Shown here: positions 1 to 12,156 of the stretch, one piece after another
How positions within the stretch are numbered: position 1 is the stretch's first letter
How the letters are laid out: every line of letters begins with the position of its first letter
Origin: Seison nebaliae
Lineage: Eukaryota > Rotifera > Pararotatoria > Seisonacea > Seisonidae
Length of the DNA: 64,000 nt
Direction of reading: 5' to 3'
Assembly: GCA_023231475.1 (NCBI GenBank)
Contig: JALJEE010000027.1
Location: forward strand, 1-64,000
Notes under the pieces: model-generated
Told to the model about the DNA's origin: nothing
What the model saw: only the letters and a program-made list of their open reading frames with translations
Databases searched by the model: none
Position numbers and translations under genes: made by a program

Positions 1-65
1 TTCTGATCGATAAGGGCTCCAATACGAATATCAGTCGCAATGGATGCCAGAATTATCGATCAGAA
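1..65. repeat. 12-bp perfect inverted repeat
   Basis: TTCTGATCGATA at 1-12 is the exact reverse complement of TATCGATCAGAA at 54-65, leaving a 41-base loop. It could form a hairpin. Whether it extends leftward cannot be seen because the window starts here. Confidence 0.5.
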
Positions 66-381
66 GAAAAAAGTCTATTAAGCTCTAAAAGCTTCGGATT
101 GTATTGGAGAGAATCCAGTACAATCATTCTTATGGTATTCCACGTGAAATGTTTCAAGATGACAATGGATGAAACCTTTCACCTTATTATTTGGAATTGA
201 TACTTCCTAATACCAATAACACCTACCAATTTTTTAATTAATTCATTTTCAATAATTCTTATTTTTTCTGTGTTCAATAAACTTTTTTGTTCGGAAATTT
301 TCTTTCATACTACAATTATTCGTTAAGTTGAAAAATTAGAAGTAAAAATTGTATCTCTTAAATTTAATTTATTTGTATATA
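1..381. other. unassigned left edge
   Basis: One + frame is open from position 3 to about 200, but it resembles no family I know and has no clear start. It could be the 3' end of a gene lying mostly to the left, or chance. The rest of the stretch is AT-rich and shows nothing gene-like. Confidence 0.3.
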
Positions 382-583
382 ATGAATTTAGGAAATAATA
401 AGATAAATAATAATCCAAAAGTTTTCATCAAATCGATAAATTTCAAAAGAATTCAATATTAATTTGAATAAGAATCATTGTATGCGAGATGGAAATTCCA
501 TTCAGTTCATTCAATTAGATAATTTAACCGTCGTTCCACGTCAGAAAGAAACTGATTTAATAAAAATTGTTGAAAATAAGTAG
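382..583 (+). CDS. doubtful small protein, possibly Sm-like C-terminus
   Basis: Joining exon 382-420 to exon 473-583 over a 52-bp GT-AG intron (donor GTTTTC) gives 49 residues. The intron size and GTT donor match those of sure genes nearby. The second exon reads RDGNSIQFIQL, which faintly resembles the second Sm motif (R-G-N/S-x-V-R-Y-v-x-L) of LSM2/LSM10 proteins, followed by a charged tail. An Sm protein would need an upstream Sm1 motif and none was found. It may be the last exons of a longer gene, or not a gene. It lies 130 bp upstream of Tim17 on the same strand. Confidence 0.22.
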
Positions 584-713
584 CAAAGATGAATTTGAAC
601 ATAAACAGTTTATAATTTCATTTTATAAATTATTAGCTCTAATTGGTCATGCAATAAACGGTAACATTTTCTCAAGACATTTCATCAGTTAATTCTCTGA
701 AACTAAATTCATC

Positions 714-1157
714 ATGGATCAAAGAGAACCATGTCCATGGCGTATTGTTGATGATACTGGTGGCGCATTTAGTATGGGACTAATTGGTGGGACGATCCTT
801 CATGGAATTAAAGGATATAGAAATGCTCCCGCTGGAAGTAAACGACGTTTCGCCGGTGCATTAAGTGAAATTAGACATCGAGCACCGAAATTAGGTGGCA
901 GTTTTGCCATGTGGGGTGGAGTGTTCTCATTGACCGAATGTTCCCTCAAATTTCTAAGGAGGAAAGAAGATCCATATAATTCGATAATTAGTGGAGCGAT
1001 TACTGGCGGAGTTGTACAAATTCGTCATGGAATTCCCAATATTTTAGCGTCGGCATTTGTGGGTGGAGTGATATTGGCCATAATTGAAGGATCGATGATA
1101 ATGTTAACGAAATTCCAGACGGAACAAATGAAAGCGGAAATGGCACAAATGCAATGA
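714..1157 (+). CDS. TIMM17: mitochondrial import inner membrane translocase subunit Tim17
   Basis: Single-exon gene of 147 residues, close to the usual animal Tim17 length of about 160-170. The N-terminus MDQREPCPWRIVDDTGGAFS is characteristic of the family. Four hydrophobic, glycine-rich segments follow (roughly residues 17-35, 62-78, 88-105 and 110-130), as expected for the Tim17/22/23 fold. In the family Tim17 is a core membrane subunit of the TIM23 complex, which moves presequence proteins across or into the mitochondrial inner membrane. The ATG is preceded by stops in frame. The C-terminal tail is short, ending in a Met/Gln-rich helix. FARSA starts 243 bp downstream on the same strand. 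Identification is firm; assignment to A or B type is not possible. Confidence 0.95.
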   Translation: MDQREPCPWRIVDDTGGAFSMGLIGGTILHGIKGYRNAPAGSKRRFAGALSEIRHRAPKLGGSFAMWGGVFSLTECSLKFLRRKEDPYNSIISGAITGGVVQIRHGIPNILASAFVGGVILAIIEGSMIMLTKFQTEQMKAEMAQMQ

Positions 1158-1400
1158 ATTTCTTCCACAATTATTATCGGACGATTATTTTGTAAAATTT
1201 TAAAAAAATTTATCGTTTTTATCTCGTCTAGTAAGTTTCTCTTTATCATAAATTATAATTATTATTATAAATAATTATTTTATTGACAAAAAAATTTTAT
1301 GAATTCTGAAATTTCATTAAAGAATTTTCTCCTTTTAATTTATTCTTCTTTTCTTTATTAATCCATTTCCTAAACAAGACAAATTTTCTTTTTAGAAAAA

Positions 1401-3193
1401 ATGGAAGAAATCGTTAAAGATCTTTATAATTATCTGAAGGAATTGACAGTTGATGAAATGGATACATTCGAATTAGCTGATAAACTTCATTTGGATCATC
1501 AATTGATCGTTGGAGCGATTAAAAGTATTCAAACATATCCAAAAGTTTCCTTCAATTTCTTCATTCAATTTCCCATATTTTTTTTGATGATTAGAGAATA
1601 AAAACGAAAGAAATAGTTTCCACTAACATCGTTATGACGGATGAAGGTAATTATATTATGGATAATAATTCTCATGAAATTAATTTAATTGAAAATTTGA
1701 AAAAATCTCAAGATTGTATGACGGAAAAAGAAGTTTTAAATTTTTGAAGAAATAATTTCGAAATTCCATTTTCGATTAGTTGATGGAATCGTTAGGGAAA
1801 TATGGATCGATCGGATTCCGTCAAGCCATGGCAAATCGATGGATTAGAATTGAGAAAGATGAAGAGAAGAAAATTAATAAAGTCATTTTGAATAAGGAGA
1901 AAGTGGAAAATGTGAAAGATGAAGTGAAACAATTATTAATCGATATAAATGATGGAAAAGTATCGGCAATAGACAAATCATTAAATCCATTGAAAAAAAG
2001 GAAATTGATCAATTTGAAAAAAATTACGGGATATATTATAACGAAAGATGAATTGTTTGAGAAAGGTCTGCCGAAAACATTCACAGAATTAACATCACAA
2101 ATGATGAATAATGGCGAATGGGAATCAATTGTATTCAAAAAATTAAATTTAGATGCTCAAGGTATACCACCAACGGGAGGATATTTACATCCATTAATGA
2201 AAGTCAGATCAGAAATTCGAGATATCTTCCTCGAATTGGGATTCACTGAAATGAAAACGAATAATTATGTAGAAAGTTCATTTTGGAATTTTGATGCACT
2301 TTTCCAACCTCAACAACATCCCGCCAGAGACGCTCACGACACTTTCTTCCTTACAAGTTTATTATTATTATTATTATTTATTAGAAATTATTTATCTAAA
2401 ATATATTCAGATCCTGAAAATTGTAAAAGTTTTGGAAATGTTGATAATTTTGAGAAGAAAGTAAAGAAAGTTCATTCGATGGGTGGTTATGGTTCCACTG
2501 GTTACAATTATGATTGGGAGAGGAAAGAAGCAGAAAAAAATATTCTTCGAACACACACAACGGCTGTCAGTGCACGAATGTTGCATAAGTTGGGAGAGGA
2601 ATTGAAATCGACTGGTCAATTTAAACCGGCGAAATTATTTTCTATTGATAAAGTCTTTCGAAACGAGTCATTAGATGCGACTCATCTCGCCGAATTCCAT
2701 CAAGTCGAGGGAGTGGTAATGGATAAGAATTTGACGTTGAAACATTTAATGGGAATTCTCCAACTTTTCTTCCACAAATTGGGAATTGAACAATTCCGAT
2801 TTAAACCGGCGTATAATCCTTACACCGAACCATCAATGGAAGTTTTTGGATTTCATCCAGGTTCATTTTTTTTTTTATTTTGTCGCAATTAAATTTATGG
2901 GTTAAATTCGAAGGTTTGAAAAAATGGGTGGAAATTGGCAATTCCGGAATATTTCGACCAGAAATGTTGGCGCCAATGGGATTCTCATCTGACGTTCAAG
3001 TTATCGCTTGGGGTCTCTCCCTTGAAAGGTTCACTTGTCATTTTTCGTTTAATTTTTTATCATTTCATTTTAAAGGCCAACGATGATTAAATATGGTTAC
3101 AATAATATACGAAGTTTAATGGGACATAAAGTTGATCTAAAGTTAATTGAGTCAACTCCCATTTGTCATATGAATGAGGGAACAGTGAAATAA
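1401..3193 (+). CDS. FARSA: cytosolic phenylalanine--tRNA ligase alpha subunit
   Basis: Six exons (1401-1544, 1595-1732, 1780-2356, 2411-2860, 2914-3028, 3076-3193) encode about 513 residues, against 508 in human. The introns are 47-54 bp, all with GTT donors (GTTTCC, GTTTTA, GTTTAT, GTTCAT, GTTCAC). The N-terminal winged-helix region covers roughly residues 1-200. The class II synthetase core follows, with family signatures [20 protein letters not shown], the motif 2 region VFRNE...[35 protein letters not shown] and motif 3 WGLSLER. With the beta subunit it forms the (alpha-beta)2 enzyme that charges tRNA-Phe in the cytosol. Exon joins restore the conserved sequence exactly at HPGLKKW and [10 protein letters not shown]. 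Nothing looks damaged. Confidence 0.96.
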
Positions 3194-6100
3194 AACTCAT
3201 GAACATCTTCTAAATTCATTCCAAATTTTATTCTCGTTAACTTAAATTCGATGTCAAAACTCTCAAAATGACAATCCCAAATAAAATATTGTTATGCAAA
3301 TCTTCTTATAATTTTACGGAAATCTTCTTTTCTTTCAATTTATTTTTTTATCACTCTAAACTAATTTCTGACATAAAAATCTCATTCATTTAATCATAAA
3401 TATTTTTACAATTTGAATTAATTAACTAAAAATTATTTTATATTTATACGGAAACTTACAATCGATGATTAATCGATAATATTACAATAAGTTAATCGGA
3501 ATTAATTTTCAAAAAATATTTATTTAAATAATTTTTTTAAACACTTTTCTAATTCGATCAGAAGAATTGAACGAATAATGTGTATACCGAAAAATGAATA
3601 AATTTTAAGAGATTTGCAACTAAGTCGTGTTATTTGTCTTACTCGACTCCAGGAATGAGTACGTGAAGAGGAACATTATCTAACAGTATTTTTGATGAGT
3701 AACAGTAATTCTAACTTAATTGATGAATAATTTATACAGAAAATATTCGTAGTGCTGGTAAGAAGTCTTACAACTAATAGTGAAACAGGAAAAATTTGGA
3801 ATAATCTTCTTTTGCACATAAGACATTATGATATAAAAACGTTTTAACTTCCATTCGTTTTAAGTTACCATTCAATCATTCATCTCATTCAATATATTCT
3901 TTTATTTCTCTGGGAGATTTTGAATTGTAAATGAATTAAATCAAAAACTTCCCGGATAATAATCGTGTTACTATAGTAACAATTTACAGGTCAAAAGAAT
4001 TCAATCAAGAATTTGTTTCTAATCGGAATTGTAATTAGTATCATTGGAAATTAGTCATTGGAAATAGTCATTTTTCGAAATGATCAGCATATTGAAATGC
4101 AATTTGTCAGAAGGATTCCATTAACATCTTCATTATATAATTATAAAGGTGATGAGTCACAAACTCGAAATTTCCCAATAAAGAGAATCATATTTCATTC
4201 TAGATTTCATTGCCGTTTTTATTCTTCGTTTAATAATGAATTTCTGATTTGTATGAAGAATAAATCATATTTTCAATTAACATAGACTGTATGTGTGTGT
4301 TGAGAGTGAAGAATGCTTTTAATAGAATTAAAATAATTACATAATAATTATGAAGTTGGCTATTCTTCGATATGGTGGCACTCCTCTTCCACTTCGACAT
4401 TATCTCTCATTTACTCATATTCGAATAAATGCGATGACAAGCGTCCATATATTTGTTAAAGATAAGAATGACTAATAATTATTATCTCCCTCCCATGTTC
4501 GACATTCATCCATTATGTAAATAAATTAATGAAATTTCTAAAGAATTTATCCGTTTTCACTTGGATGTTCATTTCATCTCTTAATTCATCTACTACTATT
4601 TATATTCTCGAAATTCGTTGGAAACGAGTAGACGGACGAAAGACCAAGAATGCAGATTCCCATTATTTTTATCTCATAAATTATCTCACAATTATGTCGA
4701 TTGACTATAATTCATCATCATGGAAATTGTGGAAAGTAACCAAAATTTCAAGAGTAAAGTCCTTCTACGACTTCGTGTTGTTGTTAGTAAACATGTTATA
4801 GGCATGTAGTTGTATGAGATGTGAGTAGAATATTCGTGAAAATCATTTCTGATATTCGTCGAATCGTCGAAGTTTATTGTTATTTTTCATCTCGAGTAAA
4901 TATGTTCGATATCGACAAATTTCATCTCACAGTTATAGAAAAAAATTGTTGTAGATTAAACGATTTTTCAAATGATGAAATTTTAAAGAAATTATGACTT
5001 AACCATAATTCATAAGGAAATTGAATGACGTAAAACAGATCCATAAATTTTGGAAATGATATATCGATTAAGTTACATACAGTTAACATCGTTTCCTTCT
5101 CCTTATTTTTCAGTATGCGGTAAACGATGTGCCACATTTTTTTTATCTGAACTTCCAAATTTTTATGCTAATGACGTGCAACATATAATATCGTCTGTGC
5201 ATTCTCCGCCTTCATTTCCATATGGTGGCAATTTAATATGGGAAGTGTTATTTGGAATATTCAGTTCAAATTATTTCATAAATTCGAATGAAATGAATGC
5301 ACAATTATTTTAATATGGTAATTAGATGAGAATATGGGCAACAGAATTAGACGTAACCAATCATTTATCAATTAATATTTGTAAGTGAATTTAGTTCGTA
5401 TTTTTATGAACATTCTCTTTTGTCTATTGTCAGTTAGTTATAGTATATATATTGGGAAATGTTTCCTTAAATAATCTAATAACTTATTTCTTATTCTGAT
5501 TATTAACATCGTTATCGTTTCCTAATTATTAATGACGGAAGAATATTATTGACGAATCCTTATTATTATGTTGACATATTTTGCATCGGACAACTCTAAT
5601 GATTCATCCTCAAATTTTCTGTTAACATGTTGAGAACAATTATGTATTAGCTTCGTACATGAACCAACCTAAAAATTTGAATTAAAAGGAAATATAAGGT
5701 TCGGGTTGGTGAGCACATTATATCATCCATTGCTCATTTGTCCCATGTTATTCTAGTGATTATTCTTATTTGCATAAATTTACGAATCATGAAACAAACA
5801 CAGATAAACAGAACTAGTTGAATTCATTGTTTATTTACAGTTACTGGTGTTTTTTCGGGAAATTCTATGGAAAATAATATGGACATGCTCCTTATCGGAC
5901 ACGACCAAATCGTCGTAATAAGTTAATTGTTCTTGATAATTGAACAGAATTAAACAAATGTTAATTAACTTGAAAACTATTCTCTAAATGTTAATATGTT
6001 TTCACGATGAAAATGCAGGAACTAAAGAAATTGTTGAGGTTATTAAAGTTGGGTGGTAAATTGAAGTGTCATCGACAAGTTTTATGTGAAAGGGTGAGAG

Positions 6101-8335
6101 AGTGTCCAATATCATAAAATTTCCGCATACCGGACTGTGAGCGAAGTATTAATTGATTGATAAAATATTTCGATTTTGGTGAATGTGGTAAAACCACCAC
6201 ATTCTTCCTTAACGTACAATAATTATAATAAATAATTTATTGATGAGATACACTCTTCTCCTTTCCCCCATTTGATGGTAATAATAATGATTTTCTCTTC
6301 CTCCCGTTTTCCCTGTTCCCGTCTTCGTTTGTGGGGAAATAAGTCCATTCGTTAATACGAGAAGTAGTCAGATGCGATGAATATTTTTGATTTAATATCA
6401 TTTGTCCTACGTATTGTTGATAAGAGGAAAAAGTAGTATCAAGAAGAACGAAAAAGAGAAAAAGACTAAAATTTACGGATTCCTCAACTAATTTCCATAG
6501 AGCTATCGACATTTTCTATCACTCTGTTGTACCTAGACCAAATCTCTACGGACATACACATATGTATATCAACACAATTTGTATATTTTACCATTCATAT
6601 ACGTACTTCCCAATTGTATATCATATTCATATTATGTAGATAAACATTCGTGTGAAGATAAACGTGGCGAAAATGGGAGAACAATGCGTTGTTATAAGAT
6701 CATATCATGAACGGACGCCATAGCGAAAAAGATAAATATCAAATGTTCAATAGCCCATACGGTAAAGGTGAAGAAGTAACAGAAACATAATGTTGTCAGA
6801 CTGTTAACACCGAACTGAAAGTTACTGGAAGAAGAAGAACTTCGGTTGTTGTTGTTGTTCCATCAAATTAATATAACAATAACAATCTCTAATGTAGCTT
6901 AAGGGAATTGATTCGTAATAGAATGAAATTGCTACCCAAGAAATTAAGTGTAAAAAAGGGCCGACCTTCGACATCACCAAATTGATGTAATTTTTTAGTG
7001 TGTACTTAACATTGGCATAGTTTATATGTTCATCTAATTAGTTCCTTATGTTCATGTAATTGGTTCTTTCCAGGACAAAACTTATATTCCAATGATTCGT
7101 TTCCATGCCTTAATTGGACAAAGTTTTATTCCCAAAACTCTTCCATCCCAATTCCATCCATCAATTTTTTTGATATTCTTCTTTTTAATATTTATTAGTC
7201 TTCTTCTTCCCCTCAAGTCTAAGAAATTCAAGTACAATATCTCATTAAAGTTAATCGAAATTATTATTAATTTTACCATTACTCTTATGTAATGTGTGAG
7301 ATCTGACGTGCATAACTGGAATAAATTTTTCAAATTTTTTGTTTGAAATTGTTTTAGTTACTTATCTTTTGAAATGATGAATAATGGGAGAAAGAAATTG
7401 GACATTGACAAACATTTTTATGATGGTTGATAAAGGAATAAGTTAGAAAGAAGTCCAAAATGATGAAGCTATGGCGAATGTCTAAAGAATGACATCCTTC
7501 TAATTCCAAATGTTTATGTACGATGATCATTTGATATATTGTTTACATAAAGTGGAAGTACACTTCTTCCATATGTACACAGTGGGGGGAATTGGTTAAA
7601 GTAAATTCCTGTGATAGACAGGAGAATGTCTCGTTCGGTGAAGTAACTGAAAGCACTTCAAAATGAATGATCGAGGTTTCTCTCAATAAGAAATAACCGT
7701 AATGGATATTTTAGCTATTCTACTTAAATACTTACCATCGGCAGCAGATTATTCTTCGAGTTGAATAAATCTTTCTTCTTGTTTTGGTCAAAGAAAAATA
7801 TTTCCACTTTAGGACAATAATATCTAAATGTCAAAAAGGAATGTTACGAATAAATTTGTTTATCCAATACACAATCGTTAAGATGAACCATTAACAAGAA
7901 GATATATGTCATGTATTTATGGTTCCTCATAATCTCAATCCGATATTATAAGTACGTTATGTTATGTGATTATTTCAACAATGAATTAATGATCAATTGA
8001 ACATACATTCTCTTACGATTCTTCCACATAACGTTGGATATTATAAATAAATCTTTATAGTTTCATAGTCAAATATAATGAACGAAATAGAATTCTCTTA
8101 TCGATTAAATTATCTGGAAATGTTAATCTAATTATAAAGAGGAAAGAAATTTTCCGATAAATTTATTAAAATTATCATTTGTCAATGATTATTTAAGTTT
8201 TTCCTTCGGGAAAAATGTTATTTCCATGAAACTTTCCTTTGAAAATATGTTCAACTAAAATTTATCTCTAATGAAAACACTTTTTTTTTCTCCAAAATTC
8301 CTTATTAATGTTAAAGAAATGATTACACAACAAAA
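3194..8335. other. 5.1-kb region without a recognisable gene
   Basis: This AT-rich stretch contains only short open frames (up to about 90 codons) with unlikely composition and no family resemblance. There are no repeated transposon-like termini and no RNA gene I can recognise. It precedes the kindlin gene and may hold its promoter and distal regulatory DNA. A short degenerate tandem repeat lies near 7.04 kb. Confidence 0.6.
7021..7067. repeat. degenerate direct tandem repeat, about 23 bp x 2
   Basis: The unit TATGTTCATCTAATTAGTTC is followed at once by TATGTTCATGTAATTGGTTC, two mismatches in 20 bases. It lies outside any gene; a small local duplication is the simplest reading. Confidence 0.55.
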
Positions 8336-11276
8336 ATGATTAGTGATGCACCAATAATTAATGTCAATCACCAAAGTGAATATTTCGCATCTGCTCAACA
8401 ACAGTTGCCCAAATGGCAATTGGAGATTGAAGTGGCCGCCAATTTCGATGAGGCATATCGTGACACTTGTGATTTCGACGTCTTGAAAGAGGATTATGAA
8501 AAGAAGAAATCATCAAAATTTTCAATTCTAGTTGATCGAACATGTACCGTTGGCATGGTAATGATACATTTGAATAGTGAATTAACGAAAGTGAATTCAT
8601 GTGGTAATTGGTCGGATTATTGTTTGTGGTGGATCGAGGAGAAGAAATGGTTGGAACATTCCAATTGTACTTTAGCTTCCTTATGTGTCAATGCTGATAG
8701 TCATTTGTATTTCTCGCCCAGACATCGACCAATTCGTTTGCAATTACCAGATTGTAGGATTTTGTTATTGAACGCCGATTTCTCATGTTCCGTATTCTCC
8801 TGCGTTACAAGATTATGTTCCGATTTGGGAATTTCATTTTCCGAAGAACTTTCGTTAATCCATTTACCGAATCGAATGAACGCATCAACAAAACATAATT
8901 TTTCAAACGATCAATTATCGAATATTGAAATATCGACGGAAAATCTCCTTCAACGAAGTCGTCGTTCATCAAATTCAACAACAACATCATCATCAGCGTC
9001 GTCGTCGTCAGGTGTGAGAAAATTGAAGAATCGACGACATCTCAATTCATCAACTCACGTGTCAGTGAGTGATAGTGAATTGAAGAATGTGAGACAATTT
9101 GATGGAATTAGTACAACAACAACCGATAGTGGTAATATGATTCCGTTGATAACGATTAGCGGAAATATTCGATATAATTATAATTCGGAGAATATGAATG
9201 AAAATGAATCGAATGGTCGTGGAATGGTTTTAGTGGTTAAATCATCGAGACCGTGGTATTATAATAACGGTCGTTATTTCGAAATTGATTCGTTAACGAA
9301 AGCTTGTATCGATGATGCAATTCCATATAATCGACGATCGACACCGTTAGAAACAAGTATTCAATTACCAGTTCGAACGGCTTTGGGACGTTTACCGCGT
9401 GAAACGACATTTTTGGATGCTGCTCGAGTCTCTCGTTGTTGGTTGGATAGTGAGAGAACGTTGGCCGAACAAAATGTGTCTCCATTCGATTTTCTATTAT
9501 TGAGATTTAAATATTATGATTTCTATCACATCGCTCAAGGTACTCCGGTACGTATTCATCAATTATATGAACAATTACGATTGTCAATTCTATCGAATTC
9601 GGTCAATTGTACAGAGAAGGAGGCGCTGCACTTTGCCGCTCTCCAATATTCGATCGATCAACAAGAATCCATCGAATTGTCGAATAATAACAATTATAAT
9701 TTATCCGATAATTCATTTTTATCAATACCACATCATTCAAATTATCAGACGATAGACAATTATAATAATTTCAATCGAAATCATGAAATTGATGGTAATG
9801 GAATGAGAAAGAATCCAGAAACACAATCAATTATCGAAACAATCGAAGAAGAAATCAAATCATTCGGTATCACATCGACGAATGAATTCAAAAGAGAAAC
9901 AGAAATGAAAGTCGCTAAATCCATCGACAATGATGGAAATAAATCAAAATTTAGTTTTCTTACACATCGATCCCATAATAATGGTATTTCATCCAATGGT
10001 CCGACTAATACTCAATTTACACAATCGACGAATAGTTTCGATCACACACATGGAATGTCGAATAAATATGGAACAACTTCCTTTAAGAAATATTGGTGTG
10101 TTCTCCAATTGCCGATGTTGACGATGTGGAAATCAAAACAGGCTTATCAGAATTCGGCGGGTCGATTCAGTTGTGTGACTGGAATGAAACAATGTCAAGT
10201 AGATAAATTGGACACGTTCACTAACACCGATTATCAATTACGATACGATTTGACAGACGCAAAAATTTCCTCCTATACTTTAAACGGTAAATTTATCATT
10301 TGGTTAGTGGTGGCAACAGAATTTGGAGATTTAACAAAAATTACTTTGAAAACGAATATCATGGACGATTATGTGGATTGGTTGGCGATTATTCGATTAT
10401 TCTTACGATCAGGCTTAGATGAGAAATCGTACGATAATGAAAAGAGAATGATTCAAGCGACATTACTCGATTCGTCGATTAATGACAATCATACCATCGT
10501 TTCCGACGTTCTACAATCACCTTCTTCAACTTTGTCAATCGAACAATATTTTTCTCCTCTCCATTTGGGAGTCTCTCCCAAACTTTTATATTCTACAAAC
10601 ACACCACCAAATCAGTATCAAATGAAGAAATTATCACGTAAAGATGCTCAGACGGTAAAGAATTCCCTTCTGACTAATCAGCAACAGCAACTGATGAAGA
10701 AAAAAACGATGATGAAACAACTGTTGTTAGATTATCTGAATCAATTGAATTTCGATCAGATTCCATCGAATGACTTAAAATTGAACTTTATTGAGCGATG
10801 GAGATCATTACCAGATGCTGGATTCGTCTACTTTCATATTCAACTTCAAAATTCAAAAAAGTTATCGGTACTGGGCTTAATGCCAAACAGAATCGTTCTC
10901 ATAGAAGATGCAGATCGACGTGTTGTTGATCGCTCGTGGCGATTAGATGCATTAACTGATTGGTTCGTTCGATGGGAAACATCAATGGTTTTTTTTCCTT
11001 CGTTTAAATATTTAATTAATTATATATAATTATTAGATTACATTAATGTTTGAAAATGATCGGTTACAATTCACATGCACATCATGTCAATGTCAAACAT
11101 TACACGAATTTATTGGGGGATACGTCTATTGCGCTTTACGATTCCGTTCGGATAAATCGGATGCACAAGACACCGTCGACGGAACAAAATTACGTATACG
11201 TCTTAACGAATTTCGACCGGATGAAAACATTTTCAAACAAATGACACGAGGAAACCCCTCGCGTTTGAAAACATAG
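8336..11276 (+). CDS. FERMT: kindlin (fermitin, UNC-112 family) integrin co-activator
   Basis: Two exons (8336-10987, 11037-11276; 49-bp intron, donor GTTTTT) give about 963 residues, some 250 more than human kindlins. The F0 and F1 regions occupy the N-terminus (LDR/WSDYCLWW at about 60-100 and F1 around 130-180). A low-complexity Ser/Asn-rich insert (about 190-290) sits within F1. F2 starts near residue 390 (LLLRFKYYDFY), and LYEQLRLSIL...CTEKEALHFAALQYSI is very close to vertebrate kindlins. A PH domain (about 580-695, FKKYWCVLQLPMLTMWKSKQ) interrupts F2 as in all kindlins. The F3 (PTB-like) end contains LHEFIGGY. The family binds beta-integrin tails and the membrane at adhesions and works with talin. 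The single intron is near the 3' end, a pattern typical of intron loss. Confidence 0.95.
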
Positions 11277-12156
11277 ACATGACTCATTCTTTCTCGGAGT
11301 TGATGGATGACATCTGACGAACAAATTGAGATCCATCATCGTTTTGATGAGAATCGTCTTCATATTTATATTTTGGGGCGAATCAAATGTGTATGTATAT
11401 TTTGTATTAAAATAAACTCATTTCATTCTTCAATTTTAATGAGCTTCATTTCCTCTCACTAATACATTTAATCATCGTTTCCATCGTCCGAACATTTTTC
11501 AAAAAAATTTCTTTTCTTTCTTTGAACATTTTTTTGAAAATATAATTGAAGTTTTGGGAAAGAAAAGATCTTTATCTTGAAAGTTTTCTAATAAAACTTC
11601 GTTTTAGACTTCGTTTCTCCTTTAAACTTTCTTTGTTTATTCAATGATTTCGTAAAGATTTTTCTTTGCAGATTTACGAAGATCATTTGTAAAAAATGGC
11701 CATTGTACCATTGAATTATGATGGAGAAGAAAATGAGTAGATCGATGATATAAGAAAGGATAAATTAACATACATTTATGATGATATGAATGTGTAATTG
11801 AACATAGTTTTCTTGAGAAGTTTAAGTGAACTACTATTATAATGAAGTAGTAATGACTGATCCGATAATCAGATTGTAGAAGAAATTCCGTAAAAGAATC
11901 TGTTGGAGCAGATCAAGGTTATGATTGTAACAGTTCCCGAAACTAGTAAAGAATATGATCGTTACTTTTATCATTGCGTTAAACTGCCCATTAAAAAACT
12001 CATAATGTTTCATTCGAAATGACGTTCCTTTTTCCACTTCTGATGATAATTTCCGTTTAATTTCCTTCTATTTCCCCACTTAATATCCTCGTTAATGGTA
12101 ATCGATGTTCTCTTTTAAATATGGAATAAAGATCTTTAATTAATTTCATCTCTAAT
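11277..12156 (+). other. kindlin 3' flank and TGF-beta gene upstream region
   Basis: An AATAAA signal lies in TTAAAATAAACTCATT near 11,408, about 130 bp after the kindlin stop, and is a plausible polyadenylation signal. The remainder shows no gene and presumably contains the promoter of the downstream ligand gene. Confidence 0.5.

Noticed and set aside
5050-5313. Open frame with VCGKRCATFF after an acceptor-like TTTTTCAG, reminiscent of an insulin B chain
   Set aside because: No signal peptide exon, no second B-chain cysteine at the right spacing, no dibasic cleavage sites and no A-chain follow.
6237-6512. 91-codon minus frame with an ATG
   Set aside because: No family resemblance, no splice context, and its tail is low-complexity; isolated in gene-poor DNA.
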